This document shows, piece after piece, positions 11,370-25,345 of a stretch of 64,000 nt of DNA; position 1 is the stretch's first letter, and each line of letters begins with the position of its first letter. The DNA is from Lichenostomus cassidix. Lineage: Eukaryota > Chordata > Aves > Passeriformes > Meliphagidae. Made by a program: the position numbers and the translations under genes. Below the pieces are notes generated by a model. The model searched no databases. It had not been told where the DNA came from and saw only the letters and a program-made list of their open reading frames with translations. The stretch covers positions 19,440,324 through 19,504,323 of the forward strand of contig CM039182.1 of the NCBI GenBank assembly GCA_008360975.2, in the 5' to 3' direction.

Positions 11370-14300
11370 TGCTTGTAAAAGAACCTTTTAAAATCCTGTG
11401 CAAAATGTATTCAGTGACATTTGCAAGTGCAAAGTTCATTTCATCTCTTCCTAGATTGGCTGGGGGTGGGGTAACAGGCTGTTCATACCACTGGGCATGC
11501 TCCATATGTGCAGCCTTTTACGCAGATGCTCACATCACACCGGGCTGTTAGCCTATGCCAAATTGCCATTTTACGTCTCAAGGGTAAACAGCTGGAAAAC
11601 GCGAGGTCCCTGTGAAACTGGAAGGGCTGGTACAGCGTCTCGTTCCCTCCATGTATGTCTGCTGCCAGCCACGTTTCCCTTGGATGCTTGGTTCTGTCAC
11701 AGAGTGCTGCCCTCCACTGCAAAGCACGGAGCTCCACTCACAGCTCCCTTACAGAAACCAAAAATATGCCTGTTGAGTGGGAATTTAACCCCCTGGTTGC
11801 TGCTTATATTTTTTTATGACATTAGCAGAGGAAAGAAGCAAAGAATAACTGCAACATACCACGTAACACATAAATATTAGATCCTAATATGACAAAAGCA
11901 AAATAAAACTTAAATTTCACTACTCTGCTTTTCAGAACCACCCTCTCTCCTGTAATAAACTAACACGGGAGTAACGTGCTAAGGCAGATTTTCTAGGATG
12001 TTTACGATTTACTGGCGGACAGGCAACATTCTAGGTGAAAAAGATCACTGTAGCTGACTGCAGCGCCCACGTTCAATATAAATTCAGAGTTACAAGAAAA
12101 GTAGCTAACAGATTACAGCTGACAACAGTGGTCATGCATGTGCTGCAGTATGTCAGCATATCCCAGAAAGGATCGAATCCTGCCACGGTTTGTGTCTGTA
12201 TAACAATAAAATTGCCCATTACAAGTGATGCAGCAGCCTACATTTCACCATTAGCGCAAACAACAGCTGTCACTAAACTCAGTTTAAAATGAAGATAATT
12301 TTGAACTTTACAAATGTTTTACTTTTTTCTTTCCTGAAGCCCATAATAATTACAACATAGAATTTAATAAGATGTCTTTGAACTGACATAAAGAAAAATA
12401 TTCTCCAATGGCTATTTTGCTTCTCAGGAGTTCAGATACATCTGCTAAGTTACAGTGATCACTTAAAACTAAAATGTCTCCTGAGCTAGAGCAAAAGGAG
12501 CAGAAATGAAAATAAAATACTCTCAAAGTTTATTGAGTTTTTTAAAATATCTTGTACTTTAAGAAAATATACAGAGACCCTGTGACCTCCCCAAAGCCTG
12601 TCAAATTTTGCTATTCTTTAAAATTTCCCTTTGCCATAACTCCTGACACAGCTGCCAATGGAAACAGTGGGAAAAAATGCACATCAACAAGCAGACAGAA
12701 GTTTAGTGCAGAGTTTAAATCCTATTATGGTTGACACACCAGTGGTATTTTGTGGACAAAACCACTGATGTTATCACAGCACCAATGAAAGCTGAGACTG
12801 TGATGAGCTCCCCCCTAGAGCCCCAGCCCCCAGGACACCCTGCGGTCCCTCAACACTCAATCCTCCTTGGAAAGGGCACATCCAAACCCTTCCCCACCAG
12901 CACTGCAGCTCCTTGGTGCCACTCTGCTGCCATGACGAGTGGAGTCATAAACCAACACGAAGCAACACTACCTTTATGTAAGAGAAAAGCAAACAAAGCA
13001 GCCATTAAGCCTGACAGGCAATTGCACAACAGACAGTGTGGGTGTTTGCTTTCCACAGCACTTCCACGGTGAGCACATCATACTCGACACTGACCAAGTG
13101 GCAAAGCATCACTTTTACCATCCTTTATTCTGCTGTCCACAAGGGATGCTACCCAACTGGTCCTCACCCTATTAAAAAAATCATGAAGCACAGTAACATA
13201 ATTCTTATCTTCCCTTAGGGAGCAAACTGCCTTTTGGGTCATGCTAGAATTGCTAAAATTGGAATTTCATCTTCCAGGCCACAGAGACCATTTACAGTGC
13301 TTGTCATGTCTTGTGTTGGCCACAGTCCTAACACACATCCAAAAAATCATAGTGATTCCAATTATTTTAATTATATTGACAAATTGCATTATTCAAACTC
13401 AGTATTACATATATTTTCCCCATGGTACACATGAAGTCATGCAAATTTTCAGTGGAAAGGGAAAGCTGGAAGCTTCTTTGCTTCTTGAATATGGAAATAA
13501 TTCAAAGCAGGATAATCTAGGAAAAGGAGGAGCATATAATTACATTTAATTAATTGTGTAAATTTATGAGTATTTTTATATGAGCTAAGAATGCATTCAA
13601 TCATATTAAGATAAAAAAAAAACAAACCTACATAAAAACTATGATGAAACTATAACAGAAATACCTCAACTATTAAAAAAAAAAGAAGACAAGTATATGT
13701 GCATTGTTCACTCATGAGAACCAAGGAAACTACATATCTTTGCTGGTTACTGAAGTTTTTGGGGTTACTCAGGAGAACAGTAAAAATCTTTCCCCAAGAA
13801 CTTCTGAAATTCAGCCTTTGTGAAATTCTTCATGTTTCCATCGCCTTCCACTGCAATACAGAAGAGCAGCAGTAATATCTTTATGTAATATATGTTACTG
13901 CAGCCCCCAGTTCCTCATCTTTCATGGGAAACTGTCTATTAAAAGTGAGATAATTCACATTAATAACTACTTCCTCCATTCTTCCTTTTATTTTCTTCTT
14001 ACCTGTCAGGTTTACAAGCCCAGTTTGTTTGAAAAATAAATTCCTGTTTTAGTAACATGCTTGACAAATATTTACCAACTATCTTACCACATTTTATATT
14101 AGCGTAACTTCTATGAGCTATTCTCATAATACAAACTCTGCTAGTGGTCATATGTGATCATATTTGAGCTCCTTTTCCTTCAAGACCATAAATTCCTCAC
14201 GTTTTCAGTATTGTAGCAGTGTGTCATCTTTAGGAGGCTGGGTCCATCAAGGGGTCTTTTCTTTATTATTTCCATTTACTTGCAGGTAGAAACTGTTTAG

Positions 14301-17300
14301 GTAAATTAGGTAGTGCTTCAAGAGCTCTTATTTTTCTCATTAGTTTTCTGTATCTGTGCTTAATTTTCATCAGTACAATTAAAGCTTAAGTACATATTTT
14401 GACTGATAAGTTCCCACTGGGTTAATACAGCCATCATTACTCTCACCAGTTTAGTCATGGCCTTTATATTGTTTTCCCCTTAAAAAATAAAAGCAATCTA
14501 AGTACCATGACTAACTTTAACAGGGTAACCCACTTAGGAATTAGGTATCACTAGAACAAATAATTTTCCAGATTACTGAAAATTGTCAAATAATTTTCTT
14601 CTTAGAAAGATCAAAGAAGTTCCTTCAAGTGAAGACTTTTCACATTATTATTGATTAAATGAATGGATGAAGCAGTTAGCAAACATGCACGGAGATTTTA
14701 CTAGGAATAAAGAAATACATGTGACTGCATACATATGTAAAACCCTTTATTTGTAATAGCGGGGTCTTCTCTGAGAAGAAAAGATTTCTCAAGATTTTTC
14801 AGTTTTCATTCACTTGATGCTGATGAGACTTTTAAATCCAAAAGGAGAAATACCTTTATGTCTTCATTTGATTTCTACTTCAACTATGTAAAGCTTAGGC
14901 CTCACTGTGCCAATAAAAGGAACAAACTATTTCAATCCAGAATTTCTAAAGAGATATTGTTAACTGTTTATCTTCTTATCAAGCAGCAGTAGTAAGAATG
15001 GCATCACACGTCACGCTAGGACATTATTTGAGATGGTATATTATGTCCTTGTGATGTGCAACTCCTGCTTGTTTGCTATGAGCTACAGTAAAAAGAGTTA
15101 TTTCCATAAAACGTTCATTTCACTTATAATCTTAAAATTGATTCAGAACAAAGCCAAATGTGAAATGTCAAAGTTTAGCATGAAGTGAAACTGCTGACAT
15201 TGGCACATCATAATATGCCAACAGGGAATACAGATTGTCGTTTCATCCTAAACTGATCAACCTGAAAAATATGAGCTACAGTCAGATATCAGAAGCACTC
15301 CCACAAATGCACCATGAGTAGAGGGGACCTCAGTTTGGCAGAAGGACCAGAGGTGGTGAATGTGAAAATTTGTTATCTATGAAGTTTTCTCCAGACTTCC
15401 AAACAATGTCATTATTTTCAATTATGTTGAAGAAAACACATAATGCTGCTCTGAGAATGCTGTTTAATGTTATATAGATGATAATTATTTGAGGGTAGAA
15501 TTTACAGAAGGAGAAACTTCAATTTATTGTTTGCAATGTATATTTGAAGTGTATGACAAACTGTAGAAATACCTTTTAGCAAAGGAAAAAGGAGAGTCCA
15601 CATTTTCATTAAGGCAATATCAAGCAGGAATTGTTAATTACTTCTGTAAGGGCCATGGATGCTTCCCAACCTGGCAAAGTCTAGTCCTGATGTTCTCCCT
15701 GGTTCTTGGCATGGACCCTGCAGTGCAGTGCCACAAAATTTACACGTAAATAGACAATTACTATCCAAGGAGGGCTACCAGCTCCTACAGTAGGCATTGA
15801 AATACTCTCCTATGTTTGCATTTAAAAAACAAACCAAATGCTGATTAGAATGGTTTTGTTGTTCTTTAGAACAAATGTGGCATTATTACAGCATCTACAG
15901 CCATGGGGGATGTTCAAATCGCAGGACTGAAATTGTAGAACAGCTGGGAGCTTTAGGGTGGCAATGTGATTAAAAAGGAGATTATATAGGAAATCAGTCT
16001 TCTCTTTACCCTTAACATGACTTTGGCAAGCTCGATCGCAGCACCCAGCTCACCATTAGCACGTTTGCAAGGCGCTAATCCAATCGCCAGCTGCATGAAA
16101 GCAGAGTTTTTTAAAACAGCTCTTAGGTTTGCAGATGACTAGATTTTGGCATTCAGGAACCAGGCAAACAGCTGTACCAGGTATTTCCTCAGGAAAATCA
16201 AAACAACAAAAAACAAAAGAGCCCCCTCCCCCCCAAAAGCAAACCCACATATTTGCACTCACATTTCATGACATTGGTCTAAATGTTTGCTTCTATGTTG
16301 TTTCACTAGGTAAAAGTGGAATGGGTAGGTATTTTTAGAGGAATGATGGTCTTTTCATGGCGACTCTTCAGAAAATCTTTGAAAATATGCAAAAAGGCAG
16401 CTGCAGAGCTCAGCCTGGTTAGCAAACAAATAGAGCCCTCATAGTCAGAGCTAAACTTTTCCCAAATCTGTGTGATGCTCTCATGTGTTAGTTTACCTGT
16501 TTTTTTTTCAAAAAACATCTCAGATGGAAAACTCCTTGAGACCATATCATGCTAGGCACTGCACAGTCACAAAGTGAATGACAAAGAGTGCCTAAAGGAG
16601 CTTGAAATCTAAAGGCTGAGAGAATATAATCAAAAGAAAACAACAAAGGAGTAACAAAGGGATCAAGGTAGGAATGCAATAGAAAATAAAGCATTTTTAG
16701 ATATTCGGTACCAGCATTATGACTCATCCCTTGCATAACCACAGTGGGTTGTTCTTTAAGTAAGTTTCCTATATTATGGCAGAGATTAGTTCTGTGAAAG
16801 CCTCTGAAGGAAGATAATCTGGTAGTTCTGTGTATTCTGACAGAGAGATTCTCACATTTATGAAATAAGAGAAAGGGCTTTTGAGGAAGAGGGCAATGAC
16901 AGAAATAGAAGGAGGTCTCCAGATTCATTTAAAAAAAAAAAGCTTTATCAATAATTTAATCAAATAATTGAGAACTTTAACAAAAAAACAAAACAAAAAA
17001 ATCCCCCAAAATAAAGGAAAAGGAATGGAATTTGATGTTTTGAGACAATTAATTGGATCTAGAGGATAACATTAAACTATTAATGATTTTAAGCTATAGA
17101 GAAAAGTCAGAGCAATGACAGAACTAAGATGTTGCCAGTGGAATAACTTGGAGACAGGTGTCAAAGGAAGAAGAATACACCAAGGAAATGATTGCAAGTG
17201 GCATGAAGCTAAATCATATAACTTTTATCTCAGACTGTCAGCACACACATGGATATTAACACAGATTGGTTGACTCATAGTAACTTTTGAAAACTCTGGT

Positions 17301-18056
17301 AACTTGATTATATGTTTCAGACATTAGGTAAAAAATCAGACTTACTAGTAACAACAAGCTGACCTGTGGTGCTGTTTACTGGGGCAGAAAAGGCTCAAAA
17401 ATTAAAGGTTTTCAGGAAAAATGGAAATATAACCTTTGACTGTATTTATTAATAAGCAGAAAATATCACAAAGGGAGGATTTTAAATTTCAGAAAGATAA
17501 CTCAGAAAAAAAAATAATCTAAAATGCTATGTGTTGATATGAGACCACAGACAGACAAAGACTGGGTCAGCCATGAAATTAAAAGTGGACAGTAAAAAAG
17601 AAGAAAAACAGCAAACACATCTGGGATGTCAACAAGAAAATAGAAAGCTAGAAAAGGAAAGAATTTGCAGGAAAGCATGGCAACCATCATCCCAATTTGT
17701 CTCAGCTCAGTTAAAAGTGCCAATTTAGATTCTGTGTTCCAGATCGTCAGTATATTTTTATCTGGGATTTTGGTTCAAGTCATTAAGATTTTCTGCATAC
17801 TTAAAAATAGCTTCCTTGAAAATTCAACATGAAATTCTGTTACCAGTGGAGAATTCAGAAGGAAGAAAAATATTTTCCTTGAATTTTATCTTTTATCTCC
17901 ATACATACAAGCCCTACCTGGTTTTCAAATGCAATATTTTTAATCTACTCCAGATAAAAAAATGGAAGGTTTGGGGTCTTGATTGCTTGTTTGTTTTTTA
18001 CCTTATTAAAAATATTGATGTTAAGCATATACAACGAACTCTTCCGTATTTTACTA

Positions 18057-19700
18057 TTTCACAGAACCATAAAACACCCTGGGCTTAAAAGTACCCACAA
18101 GGATCATTGAGTCCAACTCCTGGTCCTGCAAGGGACAATCCCCAAGAATCACACCATATGTTTTTGAGCATTTTCCAAATTCTTCTTGAACTTTGTCAGG
18201 CTGGATTCTGTGACCACTTCCCTGGGGAGCTGTTCCAGTCCCCAACCACCCTCTGGGGGAAGAATCTTTTTTTGATATCCAGCCTAAACTTCCCCTGACT
18301 CCAATTCAGGTTATTCCCTCGTGTCCTGTCACTCAGCACCACAGAGAAGAGATCAGTGTTGTCTTTCAGGTGGTTTTCAGTAACTCCCGGAACAATATTC
18401 ACCATAATTTTATCATTCATGAAGGAAGACTGACAGGCCTGTAATTTTCAGGGTCATCCCTCTTGCCCTTCTTGAAAACTGGGACATTTACCAGCTTCCA
18501 GTCAACCGAGACATCTTTGGATCACTAAGATTGTTCAAAAACCATTGAGAGGTCTTGCAATTACATCAGCCAGCTCTTTGAGTACTCTTGGATGAATCTT
18601 ATCAAGCTCCACACACTGACAGGCAGCAAATCCTGCACAAATTTGGGGCTGACTGGGAGTTTATCATTCTCAGTCATGGTCCACCCATACTCAGGGCTCT
18701 GGGACTCCCAAAGCCCATTGTAATGTTGAAGCAAAGAAACAGTAACCATCTCTACTTTTCCTGTGTCCCTGTTTGTGAGGTGACAATCCTCATCAAGTAA
18801 CGAGTCAATGTTATTACTGGATTGCCTTTTTATAAACACTTTTTATTGTCCCCCACAATACTGGGTAACTTCAACTCTAATTGAGCTTCAGCTGCATGAG
18901 TTCTCTCCCTACAGTGGTGAGTACCATCTCTGTAGTCATCCCATGTCACCTGACCTTTCTTCCAATGGCTTTTTTTGCCTTAGCTCCAGAAGACAATCCT
19001 GCTCAGCCAAGCCAGCCGTTCTGCCTTGCCCGCTGGACCTCTGACATTTTGAAATTGTCTGTTCCTGTGCCCTTAGGAGGTGGTGCCAAAAGAGCAACCA
19101 GCACTGATGGACCTCATCATCATCAAAGGTGTTTTCCTAGGGAACCTTACTTGCAAATTCCCTGAGCAGTCTGCTCTCCTTATATCCAGGAGATAGCTTT
19201 GTTGGCAGTTTTCCTCCTGTCACCAGAGGTTTTAAACTCAACCATTTCACGGTCTCTGTCATCAAAAAGGCCACCAACCACCATTTCACGAGGTCTTCTC
19301 GTTAGCAAGCACCAAATCAAGCAAGACATTTTTCCTGGCCAGCTCCCTTAGTACCTGCATCATGAAGTTATCATCCAGATGTTTTAGGAATCTTCTGTAC
19401 CCATTTTTGCTAGCTTTGTAGTGATCTCAGTTAACATTTGGCAACTTGAAGTCCTCCATAAGGATGAGGATGGATGGTTTAGAACTATCCCTTAATTCCT
19501 TAAACAGTAATTCATGTATCATCATCCTACCTTAGTGGCCTATAGAAGACTCCTACAATGATATCTGCTTTGTGTTTGTCCCTTAATCCTACCCCAGAGG
19601 CTCTCAACTGTGCCAATACCAACTTCAATTTCCAGTACTCAGACTTTGTCTGCTTTCAAAGGGAACAATTCCTTTTATACATATTTTTGATGCTACCCTT
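18057..19700 (-). mobile_element. CR1 LINE, 1.6-kb copy with internal deletion (3' UTR plus RT and endonuclease remnants)
   Basis: Read on the plus strand, the reverse complement of a CR1 3' end starts at about 18057 and is clear at 18090-18370 (ggatcattgagtccaactcc; accacttccctggggagctg; ccaaccaccctctgggggaa). At about 18418 the text jumps into the reverse transcriptase gene. The minus strand at 18425-18520 encodes the CR1 RT signature DWKLVNVP..FKKGKRDDPENYRPVSL, broken. RT-upstream sequence (a diverged EKSWL-type motif near 18561) follows, then endonuclease-region text (aggaagttatcatcc-like, atgatatctgcttt, aggctctcaactgtgcc) up to about 19660. Most of the RT core between the 3' UTR and the YRPVSL motif is missing, and all frames are interrupted. 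Dead element. Confidence 0.9.
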
Positions 19701-21694
19701 CATTTTTATACCATAAATACAGTTTTCATCTGTTTAAATAACTATCTTTTTTGCCATCTCTTAATGAGTTAGTCTGACAATCATACACTGTGAAGAAACC
19801 ACTGTCACACGCTAGTTGTCTACTGATATGTTTATTTTCCAGCTCGTCATCTCCCACTGAAATTTTGATTTTCTAGTAATGATCTCTCATTAACAGCAGT
19901 GACTGTCATGACACAAAGCACTGCCATTTGCTCAGTGCTTATATTAGGAGAGATTTTCTTACCAATACCTTTGTTAAACTGTGCATATAAAGACGAAGGA
20001 ATTAATTGAATTTCCCTTACCCAGGCTCACTGAAAGCTCAAGTGTGTAAATCAGAGGTGTGTTTGTGACTCAGCCCAGGTATCTCTCGCAGACACAATGA
20101 CCCTTTAAGCATCTGCAGCCTTCCTCTCTTTGATATTGCCAGAAACACCAAGTGATCAGTTTTGCACTGCATGGCATCATTTACTTTACAATATAAACAC
20201 TACAAAAAATGCACACATCCTCATCAATGGGCTAAATCTAAGCCCAGTTTCCAAGAGCATGAGAAGCCACATGACTCCTTGTGGTTTCAGGTATTAGTCC
20301 TTTGCTTCAGCAATCATCCCCCTAGTCTTCTTGAAAAAAATCAGGAGTGTTTCTTTGTGTCCATTACCTATCCACCAGGTCTAGCATAAACCAAAGCAAA
20401 CTACTTGTGATTTCACCAAGAGGATGAGGCTCCTGTCACTATTTACATATAACAATTATTCTCATCTGATTTCAAGAATACAACAGCTTGCAATACTTTA
20501 CATCAATGAAAACATCTCTTTTGTCCCTCTTGTCTATCACCTATCAAATAAATCTTGAAACATTCCCTTTCTCTAGCATGTACTTAATAATTCTTGTTCT
20601 AAACCAAAAATACACCAGCTAATGTATAGATTGTATAATGTCAACTGTCCACATCCACTGGTTCATTTAGATTTGTCTCTAAAAGCCATCTGACCTAGTG
20701 CATCCACACAGAGTGGATGAGGGTATCAAGCTAAAGGAAGCAGTACATGCCTGATTCTCCCATCCCAATCTATGTGGCTGTCACTGCTTGCACAGCTCCA
20801 CCAACTGTTCTTTGAAAGAAGGAGAGTGAGATAGAGTTTGTGATTCTGACTCAGCTCATTTTTAGAGCACTATCCCCCATCTCTTTACTAAGAAATAAGA
20901 CTGAAGCCTCTGTATGTTATTCTTGCTGTTTTCCATCTGCAAGGCAACGCAAGAATGTGAAGAGTATATACAATATTTGTTTATAACAAAAAATAGTAAA
21001 AGGTTCTAGGAAACCATCTGATCATCACATAATATAAGATATTGAATAAACCTAAATGTATTTTATCATAAATAAAACAGACTTTGCACTGTGGATTTAT
21101 ACTAACACTAGAAATAATACTGCTTAAAGAAAGATGGGAGGGTTAAAAGAGCAGTGCATGTTTTAGGCAACATGGAAACAGAAATGTGCTTGCTGCTGAA
21201 GATGGTGCTAATGATTAGATGCTAACCTAAAAGGAAATAAAATATAAATGAATTGCAAAAGAAAAAAATCAAGGAAATATAAAAGCAGCAAATGGAGAGG
21301 TGAACTTTTCTAACTCCATGTTGGAATATTTCTTGTGTTCTGGGACATTCAAAGGTTAGAATAGTACAACAGACACTTTCCAGGGTAACAGCTGAACTCA
21401 GGTTTCTAAAATTATTGCAACCTAGAAGACCAAGCATTTTCTGTTTTTCAGACATAGGAGAAATATCAGGAACATTCTTTCTGATTCAGAATACACTTTG
21501 CCTAGGTCAGGAGAGCACATTACATCCTATCCCTCACTGAGCCACTTCCTCTTCTAGAGGATATACCAAATTTTGGACCACTGGTTGTTCTTTCATCTAT
21601 ATTTGCAATACTGAATACTGGCAGAAAATATGTTTGATTGCCCTGCCACACACACCTCTGAGGAGCCTAGCTCCTTGCTTTTGGTAACCTACTT

Positions 21695-21925
21695 GTAAAT
21701 GCCGAGGGATCTTCACTCCAGGCTGTGCAAGCCCCAATCCCTCAGGATATCTGCAAGTCAAGTGATCCAGCCCAAACCAATCCTGGGAGCCCTTCACTGA
21801 ATACTCTCAGATTTATCCACACCTTTTTTCTGATGAGGCACTAAAACTGATCACAGTAAAGCAGCTATGCTCTAGTGGGTGGAGTGATCATCTCCCCGGA
21901 TAGAGTGCCTGTACTCCTTTTCATA
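21695..21925 (-). mobile_element. Diverged CR1 LINE fragment
   Basis: The plus strand reads cttcactccaggctgtgcaa, gccccaatccctcagg, then ccagcccaaaccaatcctgg. It parallels the CR1 3'-UTR segment 'tcttctccaggctgaacaagcccaactccctcag...gctccagccct...', reverse orientation. Identity fades after about 21900. Confidence 0.65.
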
Positions 21926-24900
21926 CAGTTATCAGGAGTTTGGGATTTCAAAAGAATCTGTGACTTGAAATATAATAGAATTCTTCTCCAAAAAAAAAAG
22001 AGGCAACATACACCTTGGGCAAACCTCCATTTATAGGTATGCTATGCAAAAGTCGGCTTGTTCAAAAACTTTAAGACTAGCAACATCTCACATTGTTGTA
22101 AAGCAGCATTATTAATATGCTGCCAGGATCAATTAACTCTATCAAATCCCTCAGATAAAGAGATTTCTTCCAACACAACCCTATCAAGTTTCTGGTTACA
22201 AGTGAGTCTCCAGTACCTGAAGTGATGAAAGGCACAAGAATGGAAACTCCAGTTCTGCAAGTCTTAGGGTCTCAAAACATGTGCTAATCATGTTGTTTCT
22301 CATCAAAGAAACACAGGCAAGCCTATTTCATCCTTTACAATTTGTTTTCTTCAGGAACTGCACTGGATAAAGCTTGCTTTTTCCTCTCTGGTCCATTGTT
22401 TGCAAATAAAATTAATTCTCTCCTTAAACTCATGTAGTTATCCTCAGTTAAAAGTCATATTTCTTCGAGTTTACAAGGGAATCAGTTTTTGCTTGAGGGA
22501 TTACCACCCAAATGTATCAGCTGTACCTCTGCTGCTATCACTGCTGGGTTCCTGCTGTGGGACAGGAATATGACAAAATGTCTCTGAGGCTGCCACTCTG
22601 CTGTGCTAATCAGGAAGGCAACTCTTATTTGGATGAGTCCTACAGAGTGTGAACAAGGAGAAGCCAAAAGTAAGTAGGTGGAAGATGGGCATCACCCATA
22701 TTACCCAGAGAAGGAACACCATGACAAAGTAGCAAAGAAGGACAAAGCTTCAGGAGGAGAAAAATCAGGGTAATGTAAGAGAAATATGTGAGAATATTTC
22801 AAGCATGTAAGAGAGGGATGGCAGGCCAGTGAGCATTTTCGATATTTTGCTAGTTCTTACCACTCTCCAGTTTAGCAGCAGAGATCACAAAAGCAGAAAG
22901 ATATCTTTGCTATGATGAAAAATACTGTATAAAAATACCAACAAACAAAAATTATCACTGTATTATTTGTGCTTATATGCCTGGCACGACAAGGCATATA
23001 AGCCTTTTCTTTCTTTCTTTAACAATACATATTTTAATAACATTTAATCACCTCTGTACTTTATGAAGTTTTCCATTAAAGCCACCCAGTAAATACCCAG
23101 CAATTCTAGGCTTCTGAATGGAAGCACACAGGCAGAAAGCTAATTCCACAACTGGGTTTTTTTCTGCTTACAAGCATTCAACAGGCTCTCTGTGTACACC
23201 CTGCTTTACATGAAGCCAGTTCCTGAAGTATGCATAGGCAGACAAAAATTAAAAAATGCTAAAGAAACCCAAGAAGCATCACCTTTCCTAGGTCACATCT
23301 ATGGCCCACTCAGTAGTTTGTACATGCACTGCTATACCACAATTCAAATACATTTGTACTCAAACCCCCTCAAACAGTCTCCAGACACAATGCCAGATCC
23401 CTGATCAGGTAGAAGTCAGAAGTCATCACTAAATTCAAGACAGGCTTTTCACACTTCAGGAAATCCTCCTGGCTCTCAATATTATGTCAGTTAAATTCCA
23501 TTATGGAGAAAAAAAAAAGGAATTTGGTATCTTATTTGTTACCTTTTTAAAAAATTTTGCATTTATCCTAAACTGATTTCAATTAGGCTGAAGTACTTAT
23601 TACAAAATATTGTCAACTTTCATTTAAGTAAAACAGAGTGTCACTCAAGATTTGCATTGCTCTCCTTCCATTATTCCTTCTGTAGTAGTTATTCCATCTA
23701 TGATCAGCAATAATTCATACAGTTAGCATCTTCCTTCCTGTTCAAAGTTTTTAAGTTTACAATGCTTAAAAAAAGAATCATGGCTTATTGTTTCTTTCAT
23801 CATGCAGAAGAAAAGGAAATGTTTGTTGCTGAAGTTGGCACAGTAACATAAGTGTGCACTTTTATAACCTATTGTGTTTTGTCCATTGGCTGCAGACTTG
23901 GATTTTTTCATGATTTGAAAAGGCGTCAGTATTTTTATTCCTGTTAATTTTCAAAATTATCATAGCCTATGATCTCCATCGCAGTTCCTTCTTGTTTCCT
24001 CTCTGATTATGCTAAAATAGACCATCTTTAAACTGAATAGCATTGCATTCACATAATAAAATCTACCAGAGAAGTGCAGGGACAACACTTCCAATTGTTA
24101 CAAGTCAAGCTGATCCACAGAACATGTTGTGTAACTGGCACTACTAATCTTTCTCACCACGCTTAAAGACACATATGTCCAGGTTTATTTAAAATAACCC
24201 TAAGTGAAACAGCACAATTTGCAGTGTTTGGATTTTTTTTAAATACATGCATTTTACTGGGAGGCATTTGATTACAAGAATATCTCAAATTTTATTCCTG
24301 TGGTGACAAGGCAACAGCTATAGGAAATGGTATGAGCTGAATTCTGTTTTCTCCCTCAGCAAACCAGGACAGTCCCATCCAGACCATTTCCCAGATGTTC
24401 TGGTCTGCAAATTCCACCGAACCTCTGGATCCAAATTGATGAGAACATTATTCTGTACTAAAAAGACATGGCTGAACTAAATTACTATTTTCCCTTACAA
24501 ATCTGTGCTCCTGATGGGAGAGGAGGGGGATAACATTCATGCATGCATAGGGAAACTCTTAGAAGGCAAAGCAGCTTAAGCCATCAGGAAATAGGTGTAT
24601 GTGGTGATTATTTAAAAGAAAAAAAGCATTTTCTCCCTTTCAAGTTCAAGTGAAATGTCAATCAGCAAAATCAAAACTTCACATATGGTACTGGGGTCTT
24701 GTACAGGGAGCCTTATGATTTCACTTAAGCATGTCTGAAGGCCACCCATGTTCTTGCCAGAATGTCTATAATGAATAACAGAATTACAGCACACAATACG
24801 AATTATGCCATTGTAGAAGGAATTAAGGGAAACCGAAAACAACTTTCTTAAATATATGGGGTAAACCACAATATGATACATTCCATAAATTGACTATATT

Positions 24901-25183
24901 TGAGCAACAATCTAATGCCTTTGTCTTTCATATCTCACTTTACAGATATTATCCCCATATTTACATGGAATGCAGATGAAGGCAAAAGAATCACAGTGAA
25001 TTAGAGATTAAAGGCCTAAAATTTCGGACTTATACTGGGCATCCTTCAGCAATGGGAAATAAATCATGGGCTGGACTAGACAAAATGTCTAGGAGTGAGT
25101 TTTGACTTATGATATTAAAAACATGGGGATTTCTCCTTTGTGCCCTGAAGATTCTTATATAGCCTGCATTCTCTGAATGAAAT

Positions 25184-25345
25184 CACAGAAAACTAGACTG
25201 GTAAGAGGACATGGGGAGGAAAGGACATCTAGTCCAACCTCCTGCTCAATAGTACAATATTCAAAACCAGAGCAGATTGCTTAGGGCCTTGTCTAGCTGA
25301 GTTTGGACAATCACCATGGAATAAAATTTTGCAACTTTACAAAGA
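25184..25345 (-). mobile_element. CR1 LINE fragment, 3' end
   Basis: Starts aaatcacagaaaactagact, then ggaaaggacatctagtccaa and cctcctgctcaatag, then cagagcagattgcttagggc and cttgtctagctgagtttgga. This is the CR1 3'-end order in reverse complement. 5'-truncated, non-coding. Confidence 0.82.

Noticed and set aside
11497..11880. 127-codon plus-strand frame upstream of the beta-2e exon
   Set aside because: It starts at a non-ATG codon, overlaps an 84-codon frame on the other strand, and has no recognisable domain. More likely promoter or intron.
20100..20172. Minus-strand ATG CAG TGC ... (MQCKTDHLV) as a possible beta-2a exon
   Set aside because: Only the first three residues agree with MQCCGLVH, and no RVRVSY end or phase-0 donor follows.
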